This document shows positions 47,455-58,553 of a stretch of 64,000 nucleotides of DNA, one piece after another (within the stretch, counting starts at the first letter, position 1; each line of letters opens with the position of its first letter). This DNA is from Gnetum montanum (taxonomy: Eukaryota; Streptophyta; Gnetopsida; Gnetales; Gnetaceae), in assembly GCA_015680685.1 (NCBI GenBank), contig MNCI01024945.1, positions 237,642 through 301,641 of the forward strand, given 5' to 3'. A program made the translations under genes and the position numbers. Under the pieces are notes generated by a model. It saw only the letters and a list, made by a program, of their open reading frames with translations. It searched no databases and was not told the DNA's origin.

Positions 47455-50400
47455 GAATCTTCCTCTTGGAAGATCTTGGGATGAGTTACACACATGTCAG
47501 CCTTCATCTCCCAAATAGCCTCTAAAGCTTTATGTCTATTCCAAAAAACCTTGATCATAGGCATAACTTTACTATGTAGCTAGTACAACATGTGATTAAT
47601 AATCTCTACTAGCTACTCTACATAACTAGCATCAAACTGTAGCTATATCCCTGAATGATGAATCACGTGATGTTCATCAAACACATAGCATTACACCATA
47701 TATACATAGAACACATCATATACATGTACCAACTAATGAGGTAATGCTATCCAATAGACCACTCTCCCAATTCTCTATAATAACTTAAAAGGACAAATAT
47801 ACCTAGGAGCCAATTTTCCCTTTTGACAAAATCGTATAAGGTCCTTCAAAGGAGAAACATGAAGAAATACATTATACTTGACTACAAACTCTACACTGAT
47901 TGGCATATGCTACCTGCCTATCCTATGTAGCTCTTAATCTTTCTCAAATCTCCTAAACTTGTTCTATGGTCTATCTTACCAAATCTATGCTCACCTATTG
48001 GTGATCTTCTATGGTATTCCAACATAAAGGAATTCTACATGGCCTACCATATAAAATCTCATATGGTTCTACCTACAAACGCTTTTGATAATAGTTATTA
48101 TATGAAAATTTATCTATTAGTAGCATCCAATCCTAGCCATCTCTATACTATAAAGCATAGGATCGTCACATGTCCTTGAGAATTTAACTCACCTACGTAG
48201 TCTATCCATCTATTTGTGGATGACATGCCAAACTCATGTTTAACCTTGTATCCATCTTCTTCTAAAATGCCTACCAGAAATGTGACATGCATCAAGAAGT
48301 TCTATCATTAACAATATTCCATGGCATAGCATGCAACTACACTATCTCTACAAGAAAAAGATGTGTAGTCTCTATTACACTAACTAATGTTCATGTGTTA
48401 AGGAAATGGACAAATGTTTCAATAAGTGAACAACTACTAATATAGCATCATGGTGACTATGAGCCCATGAAAGACCAATAATGAAATCCATAGCAATGGC
48501 ATCCCATTTCCACTAGGGAATATCCTGGAAATGCAAATATATCCTATGCCTCTAATTCTCTATTTTCACTTACTAGTAAATAAAATATCAAGAGAAATAC
48601 TTCCATACATTCCTCTTCATATCAAGCCACCAATACATCCATCATAAACCTTGGTACATCTTCTAACTACATGGATGCATTTGGTATTTACTCATGTGGG
48701 TCTCATCCATCAACTAAAATTGTAGAGCTTCTAGAATACATACTCAACCATCCATCTATAACACACCATGACTATCCATAGAGAATGATCCATTAGAGGA
48801 GATCTACTTCCTCAATTCTTCATACCATGGATCATGTTGTTATTGTTCTTGAATCAACTCCTACAAATCTAATTGGATCATCATGCTATTAAGCTTACTA
48901 GCCACCCTACTTAATGGATTAGCTACTTTATTAGTCTTGATAGGCCTATATTTAATAGAAAAATCAAAGTAAGTAAGAAACTCCATCCATCTATGCTATC
49001 GCAGGTTTAACTATAGTTGACTCATAAGATATTGAAGGCTCTTATGGTTAGTCCAAATAGTAACCTTCTTCCCATATAGATAATGCCACCAAAAATTCAA
49101 TGTGAATATCTCTAAATCATGCATGAAATATCTAGTTTCATGTGGCCTCAATTGATGAGATGCATAAGCCACAACCTATCCATCCTACATTAACACACAA
49201 TCAAATCCATCCCCCGAAGCATTAGTGCTAACATCATATGGATGTTCTAGTATAGGAGATACTAACACTAGAATAGTCACCAATCTATGCTTCAACTTTT
49301 CAAATGCAACCTAATAAGCTAAGCTCTATACAAAGCTAATCTCCTTCCTTAACAATAAATTCAAAGGAAATGCTATGCAAGAAAAAAAATTAAAAAACCT
49401 ATGGTAATAACCTGATAATCCTAAAAAGCTCTACACCTCTACTACTGACTATGGTATAGGCCAATCATGAATAACTATAATCTTTATAGGATCCATATAG
49501 ATACCAACTCCTAACATTACATGACCCAAATAATTAAATCTCTAATTGGAAAAATAAATACTTGGATGGCTAACTATATAGATATTACTCCCTCAAAGTC
49601 TATAATGCTATTAATAGGTGCTCTACATGCAACTAGGCATCACTAGAATATACCAAGATATCATCTATCAATACAATCGTAAACTAATTAAGGAATGGCT
49701 ACATCAAATTATTCATGAGGTTCATGAAAACTCTTGGTGCATTCTTCAATCCAAATGGAAGCACCAAAAACTTAGAATGGCCATATCAAATTCTAAATGT
49801 TTTCTTTGACACATCTTGCTCATGAACCCACACCTAAAGATACCTAGACTTGAGATGAACCTTCGAGAACACATGAGCTCCCAAAATTTGATCAAACAAG
49901 TCATCAATGTGTGTTAGAGGATATTTATTTTTCATAGTCACTTGGTTAACTGGAATGTAATCTATGCATAACCAAAAACTCCTATCTTTCTTTTTTAACA
50001 AAAAGTACTAGTGCACCGCACAATGATACATTGTGCTGAATGAGGCCTTTGACTAGCAATTCCTATAGCTAAATCTTTAGCTCTACTACCTCTATGGTAG
50101 ACATCCTATGTGGAGCCTTTGAAATAGACTATGTACTAGGTTTAAGCTGGATTTCAAACTTAATCTCTCACCTTAGTAGCAAACACAGTAATTCTAACTA
50201 GAACACATTAGGAAACTCCTAAACCATAAGGATTTGATCTATCTCCACCATATTTGTTTTATAAATTGTGACCACAAAGCATTCATGACCTTTTCAAAGC
50301 ATCCTATGATACATCTAAGAGGATATCAAACCCAAGTGCACAAACCCCAGACAAGTTTATACCTAAATTTGAGCACCATTAGTTGACTATAATCTTGGGA

Positions 50401-50800
50401 GATTTTGCCCTCAGTCCACACTAGCATTGAACTATGATAGTTAATCCATCTCCAAAATTACATCATATACCCCAAGATCCATAACATGTAAATCAATAAC
50501 CCATTGCACACCTTTTTCATTCTTCTAGTACACTTATACACACCTAATCAACTCAAGTCTCATAACCCCTAGTAAAAGATACTATTAATGCAAGAAAAAT
50601 AAACTGTCATGCAAGAGCTACATGATGTGCAACACTAGGATCTACAAAAGAATGGCTAGTATCTAAATAAAATAAAATCAATATATAAAAGCCCAAAATT
50701 GTACCTCTTGTCTCCATCACTATGTTTAGCTACATGTCTAATGGCTAGGGCATACATCCATCCTTGAGTTCTTTGGTTCACTCCTCCTAATGAAGCAATA
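47455..50800 (-). pseudogene. pol: E pol pseudogene: PR-RT-RH-IN-chromodomain
   Basis: Domains occur in chromovirus order on the minus strand. Protease remnants lie near 50680-50290. RT runs about 50050-49550 with [28 protein letters not shown] and the catalytic block IVLIDDILVYS. RNase H lies at about 49130-48950 with LNFWWHYLYGKKVTIWTNHK. Integrase shows a zinc-binding remnant near 48700-48590, and its core begins WKWDAIAMDFIIGL near 48520 (first catalytic Asp kept). The last domain, 47640-47460, reads VMPMIKVFWNRHKALEAIWE, the second half of an integrase chromodomain. Many stops and frameshifts make it dead. Confidence 0.85.
47460..47640 (-). other. Chromodomain at the C-terminus of E integrase
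   Basis: The pattern V-x-W-x-x-H followed about six residues on by A-x-W-E, then HPKIF, is the chromodomain seen at the end of plant chromovirus integrases, which bind modified histone H3 and steer insertion into heterochromatin. It lies directly before the polypurine tract, as expected. Confidence 0.75.
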
Positions 50801-50869
50801 GATGTTATCCATCCATCCTAAAATACTAGTCACTATCCTTGATCTCTGCCTTCTTCCCTACTACTTACT

Positions 50870-51892
50870 TGCTCTGAGCACTCCCTAGCTCAATATCATG
50901 ATTGTCCACATGAAAAATAATTTTGGTAATTCCTTTGTAGATGGCTAGGCTATCCACATTTATAAAAAATAATATATCCATAACAAACTCCAATAGTAGG
51001 GCCATGAGCTACTATTGGATGCTTAGCTCCATATTTGTGAGCTTGCTTGGTGGGACTAGGCCTACATCTAGATGTTGATCCTCTCTTCTATCCCTACTAT
51101 CTCTCTCTACGAGTCGCATCCTCCTACTAGATCCTCTCTAAATTCATAGCAACTACTCAAGCCTCATCATAGGATGTTAATTTAAGGGGTGGGACATGGT
51201 CCTTTAGAGAGGATCTTGAATATCTAATAAGCCTTTTTATCCATGCCTAAGCATCTGAATGCATATCGGATACATAGCTGCTAAGCTTGGAGAATCAAGC
51301 ATCATACTCTACCACAAACAAATACCCTAATACAGATGATAGAAATCATCCTTCTTGTCCTGGGCATATTGGGTAGACATATAATAGGCTCAAAAAAATG
51401 TTATAAGATCATCCCATGTCACCTATTGGCCAATCCATCCCTTGGCCTACTCCTTAGTCATCCACCAACATTGAGTAGTCATAACTAACTAATATACTTC
51501 CAATTAAGTCTAATAAACCGATGATTAGTTCATCAAGTCAAAAGCCCTTTGCAACTCCTCTAACCACTCTGTAGTTGTAGTAGGATCTTCAATTCCATTA
51601 AATTTATAAGGTCCTAACTTCCAAAACTGCTCCAGTAGTTTCCTACTAATAGTTTCCTATTTGAATCTCCTAGGCCTCTACTGCCACTACCACCTCCCAC
51701 TTCCTTGATAGTGGGAATAGAAGCATCACTAGTTGCAACATGTTGCTATAGAATCTATGATAGCTATTGAATAACATCTAGTTATGTACTTGCAAGATCA
51801 TCGCTAGATGCCTAACGAGGCTACACCTATATATCATTAGGCACTTTTGACTTGTGGACTCTACTAGCATCATGACCATGTCTACTATACAT
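50870..51892 (-). pseudogene. gag: E gag pseudogene
   Basis: The frame opens at an ATG at 51892 (MYSRHGHDASR). Near 51640-51540 lies the gag core GPYKFNGIEDP...TEWLEELQRAFDLM, which matches the start of the retrotransposon gag domain in chromoviruses (a F-x-G-x-x-DP motif followed by W-L and a Phe-rich helix). A decayed zinc knuckle (CYG...CG) is near 50960-50920, before the protease. Gag forms the particle and binds the RNA. Stops and at least one frameshift are present. Confidence 0.7.
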
Positions 51893-51957
51893 ATCTATCA
51901 CCTGAAATCACAAATTGGTAAGTACACTAAACATCATACAACATCAAAGTAAACTTA

Positions 51958-51968
51958 CTTCGATACCA
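51958..51968 (-). other. Primer-binding site of E (tRNA-iMet type)
   Basis: The minus strand reads TGGTATCGAAG one base inside the 5' LTR, close to the common plant TGGTATCAGAGC primer site for reverse transcription. It fixes the orientation of E as minus. Confidence 0.7.
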
Positions 51969-51969
51969 T

Positions 51970-54689
51970 TGTATAAGACCCTATCCTACCACACCTGGCT
52001 AGGGTGAAGTGATGCCTAGGATCACTAATAATAATACAATGGAAACATGATAAACTAACAAACTAGTGGTGCATGATAATACATTAAGAATAAATCACTT
52101 AGTGTATATATAATATGGAAGGTCAAACTACACAAAAAATTTATGCCAAACCAAAGACTAAGTATACATTTCAATTTATAAAATTGTATGTCTCTACATA
52201 AACTAAAAACCTATACTACTTTCACAAGATGCAAAACATAAACATCATCATATACATAAGAGTACAATGAGGATCATACAAATATGAATAGTATACACTA
52301 CTATACATAGAAACATATATTAACTAATTCCTAAGGATTTTTCCCTTCTCTTTCTTCTCTCTCAGTGCTCACTTGCACTCTTGCAGCTTCCACTAGTAAC
52401 TAAATAAAGTTATTATTAAACTAAGAGGGAAGCCTTTACACTTCCATTGCTAGATAGTCAACAAGTGCTACATTAAAGGAGAGGAATGGGGAACAAAGAA
52501 ATCTACATTAACTTTAGTCTTGCGCATTCTCAAAGCAACACATGTACATATGATATTACATATAACACTAGCATAATCATTACTAAAGTAAACAAATGAC
52601 TATCATATAGTCATAGATCTAATCACTATTAGGCATAATCAATCATACATCCCTTACATCACACCACATACATCTCTATTATAATGTTCATGGCAGCATA
52701 CTATATCATTAAAAAACACATGGACAACACAATCATAGATCACTCATAAGATATATTATCCACGGTATGATTTAGAAAATAATACCACCATACACACCTT
52801 ACGCATGTGGTTGCTAGCATATCCACACTCAATGTAACATGTGAAACATTGTCATGAGTACTCATAAATAGCCATTACCTGCATGTATTTTATTTATCCA
52901 ATCGATGCTAGGATCTATTAAACCATGACATACAAGCACTAGTCTTCTAGAAGATTGGTTATAGGTATGAACATACCTACGCCATGTACTAGCCGTAGGG
53001 ATGAACATAGCTACATTCTCCTACTCTTAGGATGAGGCATGAGATAGGAGCCTCACTAATGCATCACAGTATGGGTCAATCCATAACTACCTCCAAGGTA
53101 CCTCATCACCAACTAGTCCACACCCTTATATTAGCATCACCTACCAATGACCATTACAAGCATCATTGCAAAGACATGTACAAATCTAGGCTAACTTAAG
53201 CCAACACATGTTGCAAGCACAACACATCCAAAACAAACATAACATAACCACATATATTCACACCTAATAGTCACATTCATTCAATAAAAACAATACACCA
53301 ACTTGATAAAATATAATTTTGCACCACAACCATACTTCTTAAACTACATATAATTCCATAAAAATGATCACTATTGTAACCTCTAAGATGATATATGCTA
53401 AAAGAGAAAATAAATTCTACAGACTCCCAAAAGCAAAGTTATGTGTGTTTAAAATTTAATTAATAAAATAATAAATAATAATATTTAATTACAGCTAGTG
53501 ATAATTGAGACTCCTAAAAATTCACATGCAACAATAGGTCCATAAAATGTAATATTTTACAATCATGCTAGCCTCATCAATATTACATCTAATATTCCAC
53601 ATCATTTCATATATCACATATTTATTAATAAACAATCCACAACCAAAACAATAAAATTTTGGAAATCTACAAAACGATAAGTACAAACTTAATCTTTTAA
53701 CTATCCACCCCACATGGCCACATCACATGATCATATATACTAATCTAGCACAAAAATATATGGAAAAGACAACCCATCAATTATAATTATATGGAAACAA
53801 GTATTAGACCCTCAAAAATCTAGTATAATATGGTTTTGCCCCCAAACAAGTTTTGTAACCACATAGATAGGACTACAAGAATTCCAAATTCAAGTTCAAA
53901 GCAAGTAAAAGCTATCCACAAATATAAAATTCTAGGAAAAAAGTGAAAAAATAGAAGAAAACTAAAAAATAGGAAAGAAGAAACTCAAAATCAGTTTTTG
54001 TTTTTGGGAAAACAGAAAACCCAAATTCTCAGGGTACATGCGAAGGAAGGTAGTGGAAAATTTTAAAAACAAAAATACATAATGGTTTATAAATCATATA
54101 CAAAGGATATGTGCCTTATACAAAGTAACCTTACTCTTTCTTCATTCCACGTGTCATGTGCAAAATCCAATTTCTACTTTTACTTTTTTCTCTAAAGAAT
54201 TATATTCATAAGCCTATATTTTTTTCCTTTCCAAATAATGTCATGCTCTTCAAACATGTATAATGAACACACTAGGACTCTAAATTAAAATCCATATCAA
54301 ATATATAAGATCCATATCAAATGCTCTATACATCCATATGTAAAAATCACATTCAAGCAACACACAACATAGCACTATAGTTCAAATGCATAAACATTGA
54401 AATCACACATAAAGCATAAATACATATCAAATAGTTGTTATTGTATCCTAGTCTAATATCCTAGCTAGCCACATCACCTGTCTAATACATTACATAGGGC
54501 TAGTGTCCATAATCATGTTAGTTAAGCATGTAAAGACATCATAATCATAACATAAAAGCCAAAAACTATTACCTTGTAAAGTGAAATCATAACAAAATAA
54601 CTCATCCCATATAATCTACTGAGACCATACATACAATATATACATCACATAATCATAATGTCATACCTAATGTCTCCAAAAGGGATGTA
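51970..54689 (-). repeat. 5' LTR of E
   Basis: About 2.7 kb. On the plus strand it begins TGTATAAG and ends near GGGATGTA; the left copy ends GGGATGCA, so the terminal CA has become TA here. The uninterrupted sequence around 53595-53620 is the empty-site version of the place where element A entered the other LTR. Divergence from the 3' LTR is large and mostly transitions. Confidence 0.85.
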
Positions 54690-56250
54690 ATGAAAAAGAT
54701 CTAAATAATTATAGATTGATTATAATCAAGAATATTTTTGGAAATTTTTTGGGCAATATTCTTGAATATATGCTTAGAAGATGGGCTAAAGAAAATAAGA
54801 TATGTACAATTTTCGAGGTAGAATTTAGGTGACAACATTCTACCATAGATCATCTCATTGATTTAAAATATCTTATTGATAAAGAAAAAAATTTACATAA
54901 GAAAACTTCTATTTTCTTTGTAAATTTTTCTAAGACCTATGATTCTATCATGTGAAGTAAGTTATAAAGGTTCTTGGAAAATTTGGGAGTTCCCAACACA
55001 TTATTATCAACTATCAAAAAACCTTGTAAAAAGGTATGCATTCAATTTACAAATGGGAAAGAAATAATTTCATTTAGTAGTTTTGTTAATGTTAAAGAAG
55101 GATTTCCTCTTTCTCCTACTTTATTTAGGCCTTTTATTAATACTCTTAAAGAGTAGACACATAAAATACGAACTCAATTTGTAATTACAACTAAAATTAG
55201 TCTTGTTAGACTTTCACTCTATGTTGATAATGTTGTCTTAATTTCAAATTTCATGGAAGGATTACAACAACTACTTGATACTCTTCATGACTTTTGTTAG
55301 TACTTAAAAAATGAAAGTTAATATTCAAAAAATAAACATTATGATTTGTGGCACATGTAATAAGATGTACAATTACATTATAGGACATGAAAATATGGAT
55401 GTAATTTTCTCTTATAAATATCTTAACCTACAATGTTCTTGCAATTACACATGGAATTAGTGCGTTACCCAAAGAGTTACAAGTGATATGAAAGGCTTAT
55501 TTCCTTTAAAAAGAAAATATAAGAAGGAATCTAATCTAGCTTAGGATATTTGAAAGCAACTTTATCATGCCATTATTCAACTTACTATTCTTTATAAGTG
55601 TATTGTATAGGATCTTACTCCAAATAAATATTGGAATAAATTTTTTTAAAAAAAAAAACCAAAAGCTTTTTGTGCTCAATAAATTTCAAGTGAAGAGATA
55701 GATACAATATGATATTATACTTCTTAAAGCATAGATGATGTTGTGAGAGGGTAAAGCTATTTGTCAATTTATTGACTACACTCTTAATTTTTCTCCATCT
55801 TCATTAGATAAACATTCCCCCAAAAAAATGATAATGGAAGCCCATGATAAAGGATGGCTTCATAAGAGAGCTCTATGGCTTAATAAATAGAGTATTTAAG
55901 AGTACATTATCTATTCTAATCCTAGTTAACTAAGTTCACAATTTGGTAAAACAAGAAATAGTTCGAAAACTTTGAAAAAATATAGAAGGAAGAAAACACT
56001 CTTATTTCAATAGTATTAGGAGAGGCCTGAATTCAAAGGAAAACTATTTATTTATTACTATTCCTTATAGTTAAAATGCACAATTAGTAGAATACAAATG
56101 AGATCTTATCATTTGAGCTTGAATTAGGTGGATTGCTAAAAATTCCTTGTAAAGAAAGAATATAAAGATTGTGCAATACAAATAGCATTGAAGATGAACA
56201 CCACATTTTTCAGGAATGTTTTGCACCAAAGCATATTCAATAGATAAGAT
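54690..56250 (+). pseudogene. LINE reverse transcriptase half, right of element E
   Basis: Motifs of a non-LTR RT occur in order: NNYRLIIIKN near 54704, HSTIDHLIDLKYLID near 54838, FFVNFSKTYDSIM near 54918 (first catalytic block, with FxDF changed to FVNF), GFPLSPTLFRPFINTL near 55102, and SLYVDNVVLIS near 55217 (the YADD box, second Asp now Asn). Near the C-terminus a Cys/His block CNTNSIEDEHHIFQEC lies at 56172-56219, the usual LINE C-terminal motif. It is the continuation of the endonuclease half at 8405-9622, split by element E. Several stops. Confidence 0.8.
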
Positions 56251-56284
56251 ATTACAAATACCAAATTGGTGGGTTTCAATTTTC

Positions 56285-56570
56285 GTTACCATTATTTGGC
56301 GGATACGCCATTACCAGTGAGAAATCGGTAACGCTAATATTTTGTGCGTAACGCTGACCAGCGTTGACTTTCCCACGGCCCATTTCGGTAACACTATTTT
56401 GTGCGCAACGCTGGTTGCTGCCATGTGATGCTGACGTGTAAAATTCCATGTACGCTATTTCCGTAACACAACTTTGTGAATAACGCTGACGTGTAATGCT
56501 GACGTGTAAAATTCAAGAGATAGGCCATTTCGGTAACGTAACTTTGTGCATAACCCTAACGTGTGATCAA
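56285..56570. repeat. Four diverged copies of a CG-rich 60-75 bp repeat
   Basis: Copies of a unit like TTTCGGTAAC...TTTGTGCRTAACGCTGACGTG start near 56327, 56387, 56461 and 56532. They lie directly upstream of a TATA box. The many CG dinucleotides contrast with the CG-poor retroelements to the left. They could be promoter elements of the Helitron, its terminal part, or a separate young insertion. Confidence 0.65.
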
Positions 56571-56591
56571 AGGTTGTGTCCTTTGCATTCT

Positions 56592-56599
56592 TATAAATA
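56592..56599 (+). promoter_or_regulatory. Possible TATA box upstream of the Helitron region
   Basis: TATAAATA in a CG-rich setting just after the repeat cluster. The first recognised Helitron exon is 1.7 kb downstream, so a long 5' leader or further exons would be needed. Not otherwise supported. Confidence 0.3.
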
Positions 56600-56698
56600 C
56601 ATAGATAATGCGTAATAATAGTGCATAGAGCATCAGCAGGAGGACAGCTTGAGTTCTACGTAGATCCAGCATTCTAGCCGAAGATAGAAACCATGCGC

Positions 56699-57132
56699 GG
56701 ATCAGAACAGGATCGAAGCATGCATCAGGATCTGACACCATTCGTGGATCAGAACAAGATCGAAGCATGAATGAGGATCTGACACCATTCGCGGATCAGA
56801 ACAGGATCGAAGTGTGCATCAGGATCTGATACCATTCGCGGATCAGAACAGGATCGAAGCATGGATGAGGATCTGACACCATTCACGGATCAGAATAGGA
56901 TCGAAGCGTGCATCAGGATCTGACACCATTCGCGGATCAGAACAGGATCGAAGCGTGGATGAGGATCTGACACCATTCGCGGATCAGAACAGGATTAAAG
57001 CGTGCATCAGGATCTGACACCATTCGCGGATCAGAACAGGATCAGAATAGGATCGAAGCATGGATGAGGATCTGACACCATTCGCTGATCAGAATAGGAT
57101 CGAAGCGTGGATCAGGATCTGACACCATTTTC
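56699..57132. repeat. 47-bp tandem satellite with 94-bp higher-order structure
   Basis: Nine units start at 56699, 56746, 56793, 56840, 56887, 56934, 56981, 57028 and 57086. The first eight are spaced exactly 47 bp apart and the eighth has an 11-bp insertion. Units begin GGATCAGAACAGGATCGAAG and contain GGATCTGACACCATTCGC. Units 1-8 alternate between GCATCAGGATC and GGATGAGGATC (or close forms), so the true period is 94 bp. The array is rich in CG. Confidence 0.9.
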
Positions 57133-57411
57133 CCTTCCGTTGGCAGCGCCTGCGAATTCTTAAAGGATGAAATTCAGAATTACATGAATTACTCCCCTGG
57201 AGGGCTGTGTCCTGATGATGAAGTTAGTGCTCAGAGGCTGATGCTCAGCGGCTGTGAGCCTCTGCCTCGAAGAAGATGCTTCCCTAGAATCCCGAAAAAT
57301 TACAGAAACCAGTCGTCCTGAAGCGTAGTAAGGATTAAGAAAAATCCTTGAACTAGAAAATTGATAAGAGGGAGAGTTCGAGGAACTCACTGAGGAGAAG
57401 GAACAGAAGCA
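57133..57411. other. Unassigned CG-rich sequence
   Basis: Moderately GC-rich sequence between the satellite and the GC-rich open stretch. No feature recognised; short frames exist on both strands. Confidence 0.4.
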
Positions 57412-57714
57412 TTGGGCAATTCAGCCATGGCAATGCAAGGAAGAATCCCTTCCCTGCAGCCAAACCCACCATCACAGCTCCTCGAAGATCCACTCCACCA
57501 CTCCAACCACCAAGAACTGCCACCCCGCCACAACACAGGTCCACCCTGCAACAACGCAGAGCTGCCAAGCCACTGCTGCCAAACGGATACAGCTGCAGCC
57601 GCAGCAAAGAAAACCACAGAAAGCTGCCACCACAAGTCACCAAATGCAGAGGGAGGCGGTGGAGTGGCCAGTAACTACAACGCGGTGAAGCGCGAAGCAC
57701 ATAATCATCGTTGA
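57412..57714 (+). CDS. GC-rich open stretch, identity and strand unknown
   Basis: On the plus strand 100 codons are open (MGNSAMAMQG..., rich in Pro, His, Ala, Asn, ending in GGGGVASNYNAVKREAHNHR). On the minus strand a longer frame (57775-57353, 140 codons) is Leu/Gly/Cys-rich. Neither resembles a known domain, and low-complexity GC-rich DNA is often open by chance. It is the most GC-rich part of the window. It could be a piece of host DNA captured by the Helitron, a 5' leader, or part of an unrecognised gene. Confidence 0.25.
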   Translation: MGNSAMAMQGRIPSLQPNPPSQLLEDPLHHSNHQELPPRHNTGPPCNNAELPSHCCQTDTAAAAAKKTTESCHHKSPNAEGGGGVASNYNAVKREAHNHR

Positions 57715-58270
57715 ATTGACCAGGGTCTTTGCCTTGTGGCTTACATTGGTTTACATTTTTAAGGTTACCTTTCACATTATCAAATACTGTTATTTTTACT
57801 TTTAATTATGAGGAAAAATATATAACTAAGCTAAAAATCAGGTTGCATCGTCATTTCAAAGGTTGCGTCGGTTAAAAATCATAAATACGTATCATTGGAT
57901 GAACAGTTTGCATTGGATTGTTGGATTCAGGAGCGCCTACTGAAGCACAGTAAATTAGCAATGGGTACGAAACTTGCTCAGCTTAATATTTTAATAATTC
58001 GTGGAAATCTGTTTTCCAAATAATTTTAAAAAAACAACTAATTTTTAATTTTAGGTTTGGGTTATATATAAAAAAATATTGGGTGCCTTACGTTTTTTTT
58101 TAAAAATAACTAATCTTTATTTTTAGGTTTGGGTTATATTTTTTAAAAAATATTGGGTGCCTTACATTTTTTTTAAAAAATAAATAATTTTTTATTTTTG
58201 GATTAGGGTTTTATATAAAATTTAATACAACCCATAATACTACATAAGAATTCTTATTCCTGTAAATACA
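57715..58270. other. AT-rich spacer with a 72-74 bp triplication
   Basis: Three units containing TAGGTTTGGGTTATAT, A-rich and TATTGGGTGCCTTAC parts lie near 58053, 58125 and 58199. An open frame near 57885-58025 (SLDEQFALDCWIQERLLKHS) might be exon remnant; no splice partner was identified. Confidence 0.5.
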
Positions 58271-58450
58271 GATCCTGCAGGTGATAGAGTGCGTGAGTTA
58301 AACCGAGCGAGACAACAACGTCTCAGAGATCGAAGAAGAGAAGCTCGGGAACGGGGAGATCCATTGGAGTTGCAAAGAATGGAACAACATCGCTTACGTC
58401 AAAGAACGCGTCGAGCAGAAATGCAGCAACAACAGGTGGAAGGAAGTGAG
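58271..58450 (+). CDS. Candidate upstream exon of the Helitron gene, Arg-rich
   Basis: Sixty codons are open in a frame that continues in phase into the next exon if 58451-58553 is removed (GT donor after GAG, TTTCACAG acceptor). The product is highly basic (RARQQRLRDRRREARERGD...), resembling the Arg-rich N-terminal leaders found before many Helitron Rep-helicases. An in-frame ATG lies at 58379. Upstream of 58271 the frame holds stops, so an acceptor (ACAG or GCAG near 58271-58280) or a start is needed; which one is not resolved. Confidence 0.5.
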
Positions 58451-58553
58451 GTTTGTAGATGAAATTTCATTTTTGTTTTAGATGAAATTCATTAACTGTT
58501 TGATTTAATAAAGGTAAACATATTAAGTCACTTTGTATAATAATATTTCACAG

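Larger units (their letters stand above)
9623..54689 (-). mobile_element. Element E: Ty3/gypsy chromovirus with nested insertions
   Basis: E is a minus-strand LTR retrotransposon. Its 5' LTR is 54689-51970, followed by an iMet-type primer site, gag, protease, RT, RNase H, integrase, chromodomain, a polypurine tract (plus-strand CTCTCTCCTCCTT near 47440-47452) and the 3' LTR, which runs from 47438 to 46139 and continues at 11311-9623. The gap in the 3' LTR is filled by element A with everything inside it. Without that insertion E is about 10.2 kb. The internal region is about 4.5 kb, normal for a chromovirus. E itself sits in a plus-strand LINE. A clear target duplication for E was not found. 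Confidence 0.85.

Noticed and set aside
49618-49809. Plus-strand 63-codon frame
   Set aside because: It is antisense to the RT catalytic block of E, which is clearly recognisable on the minus strand.
56699-57132. Regular repeats that could suggest a CRISPR array
   Set aside because: Units are contiguous with no unique spacers, alternate between two variants, and lie in plant nuclear DNA; it is a satellite.
57353-57775. 140-codon Leu/Cys/Gly-rich minus-strand frame that looks membrane-like
   Set aside because: Its hydrophobic character is what GC-rich antisense of Pro/His/Ala/Asn codons gives; no start context or homology supports it. Kept only as a composition finding.
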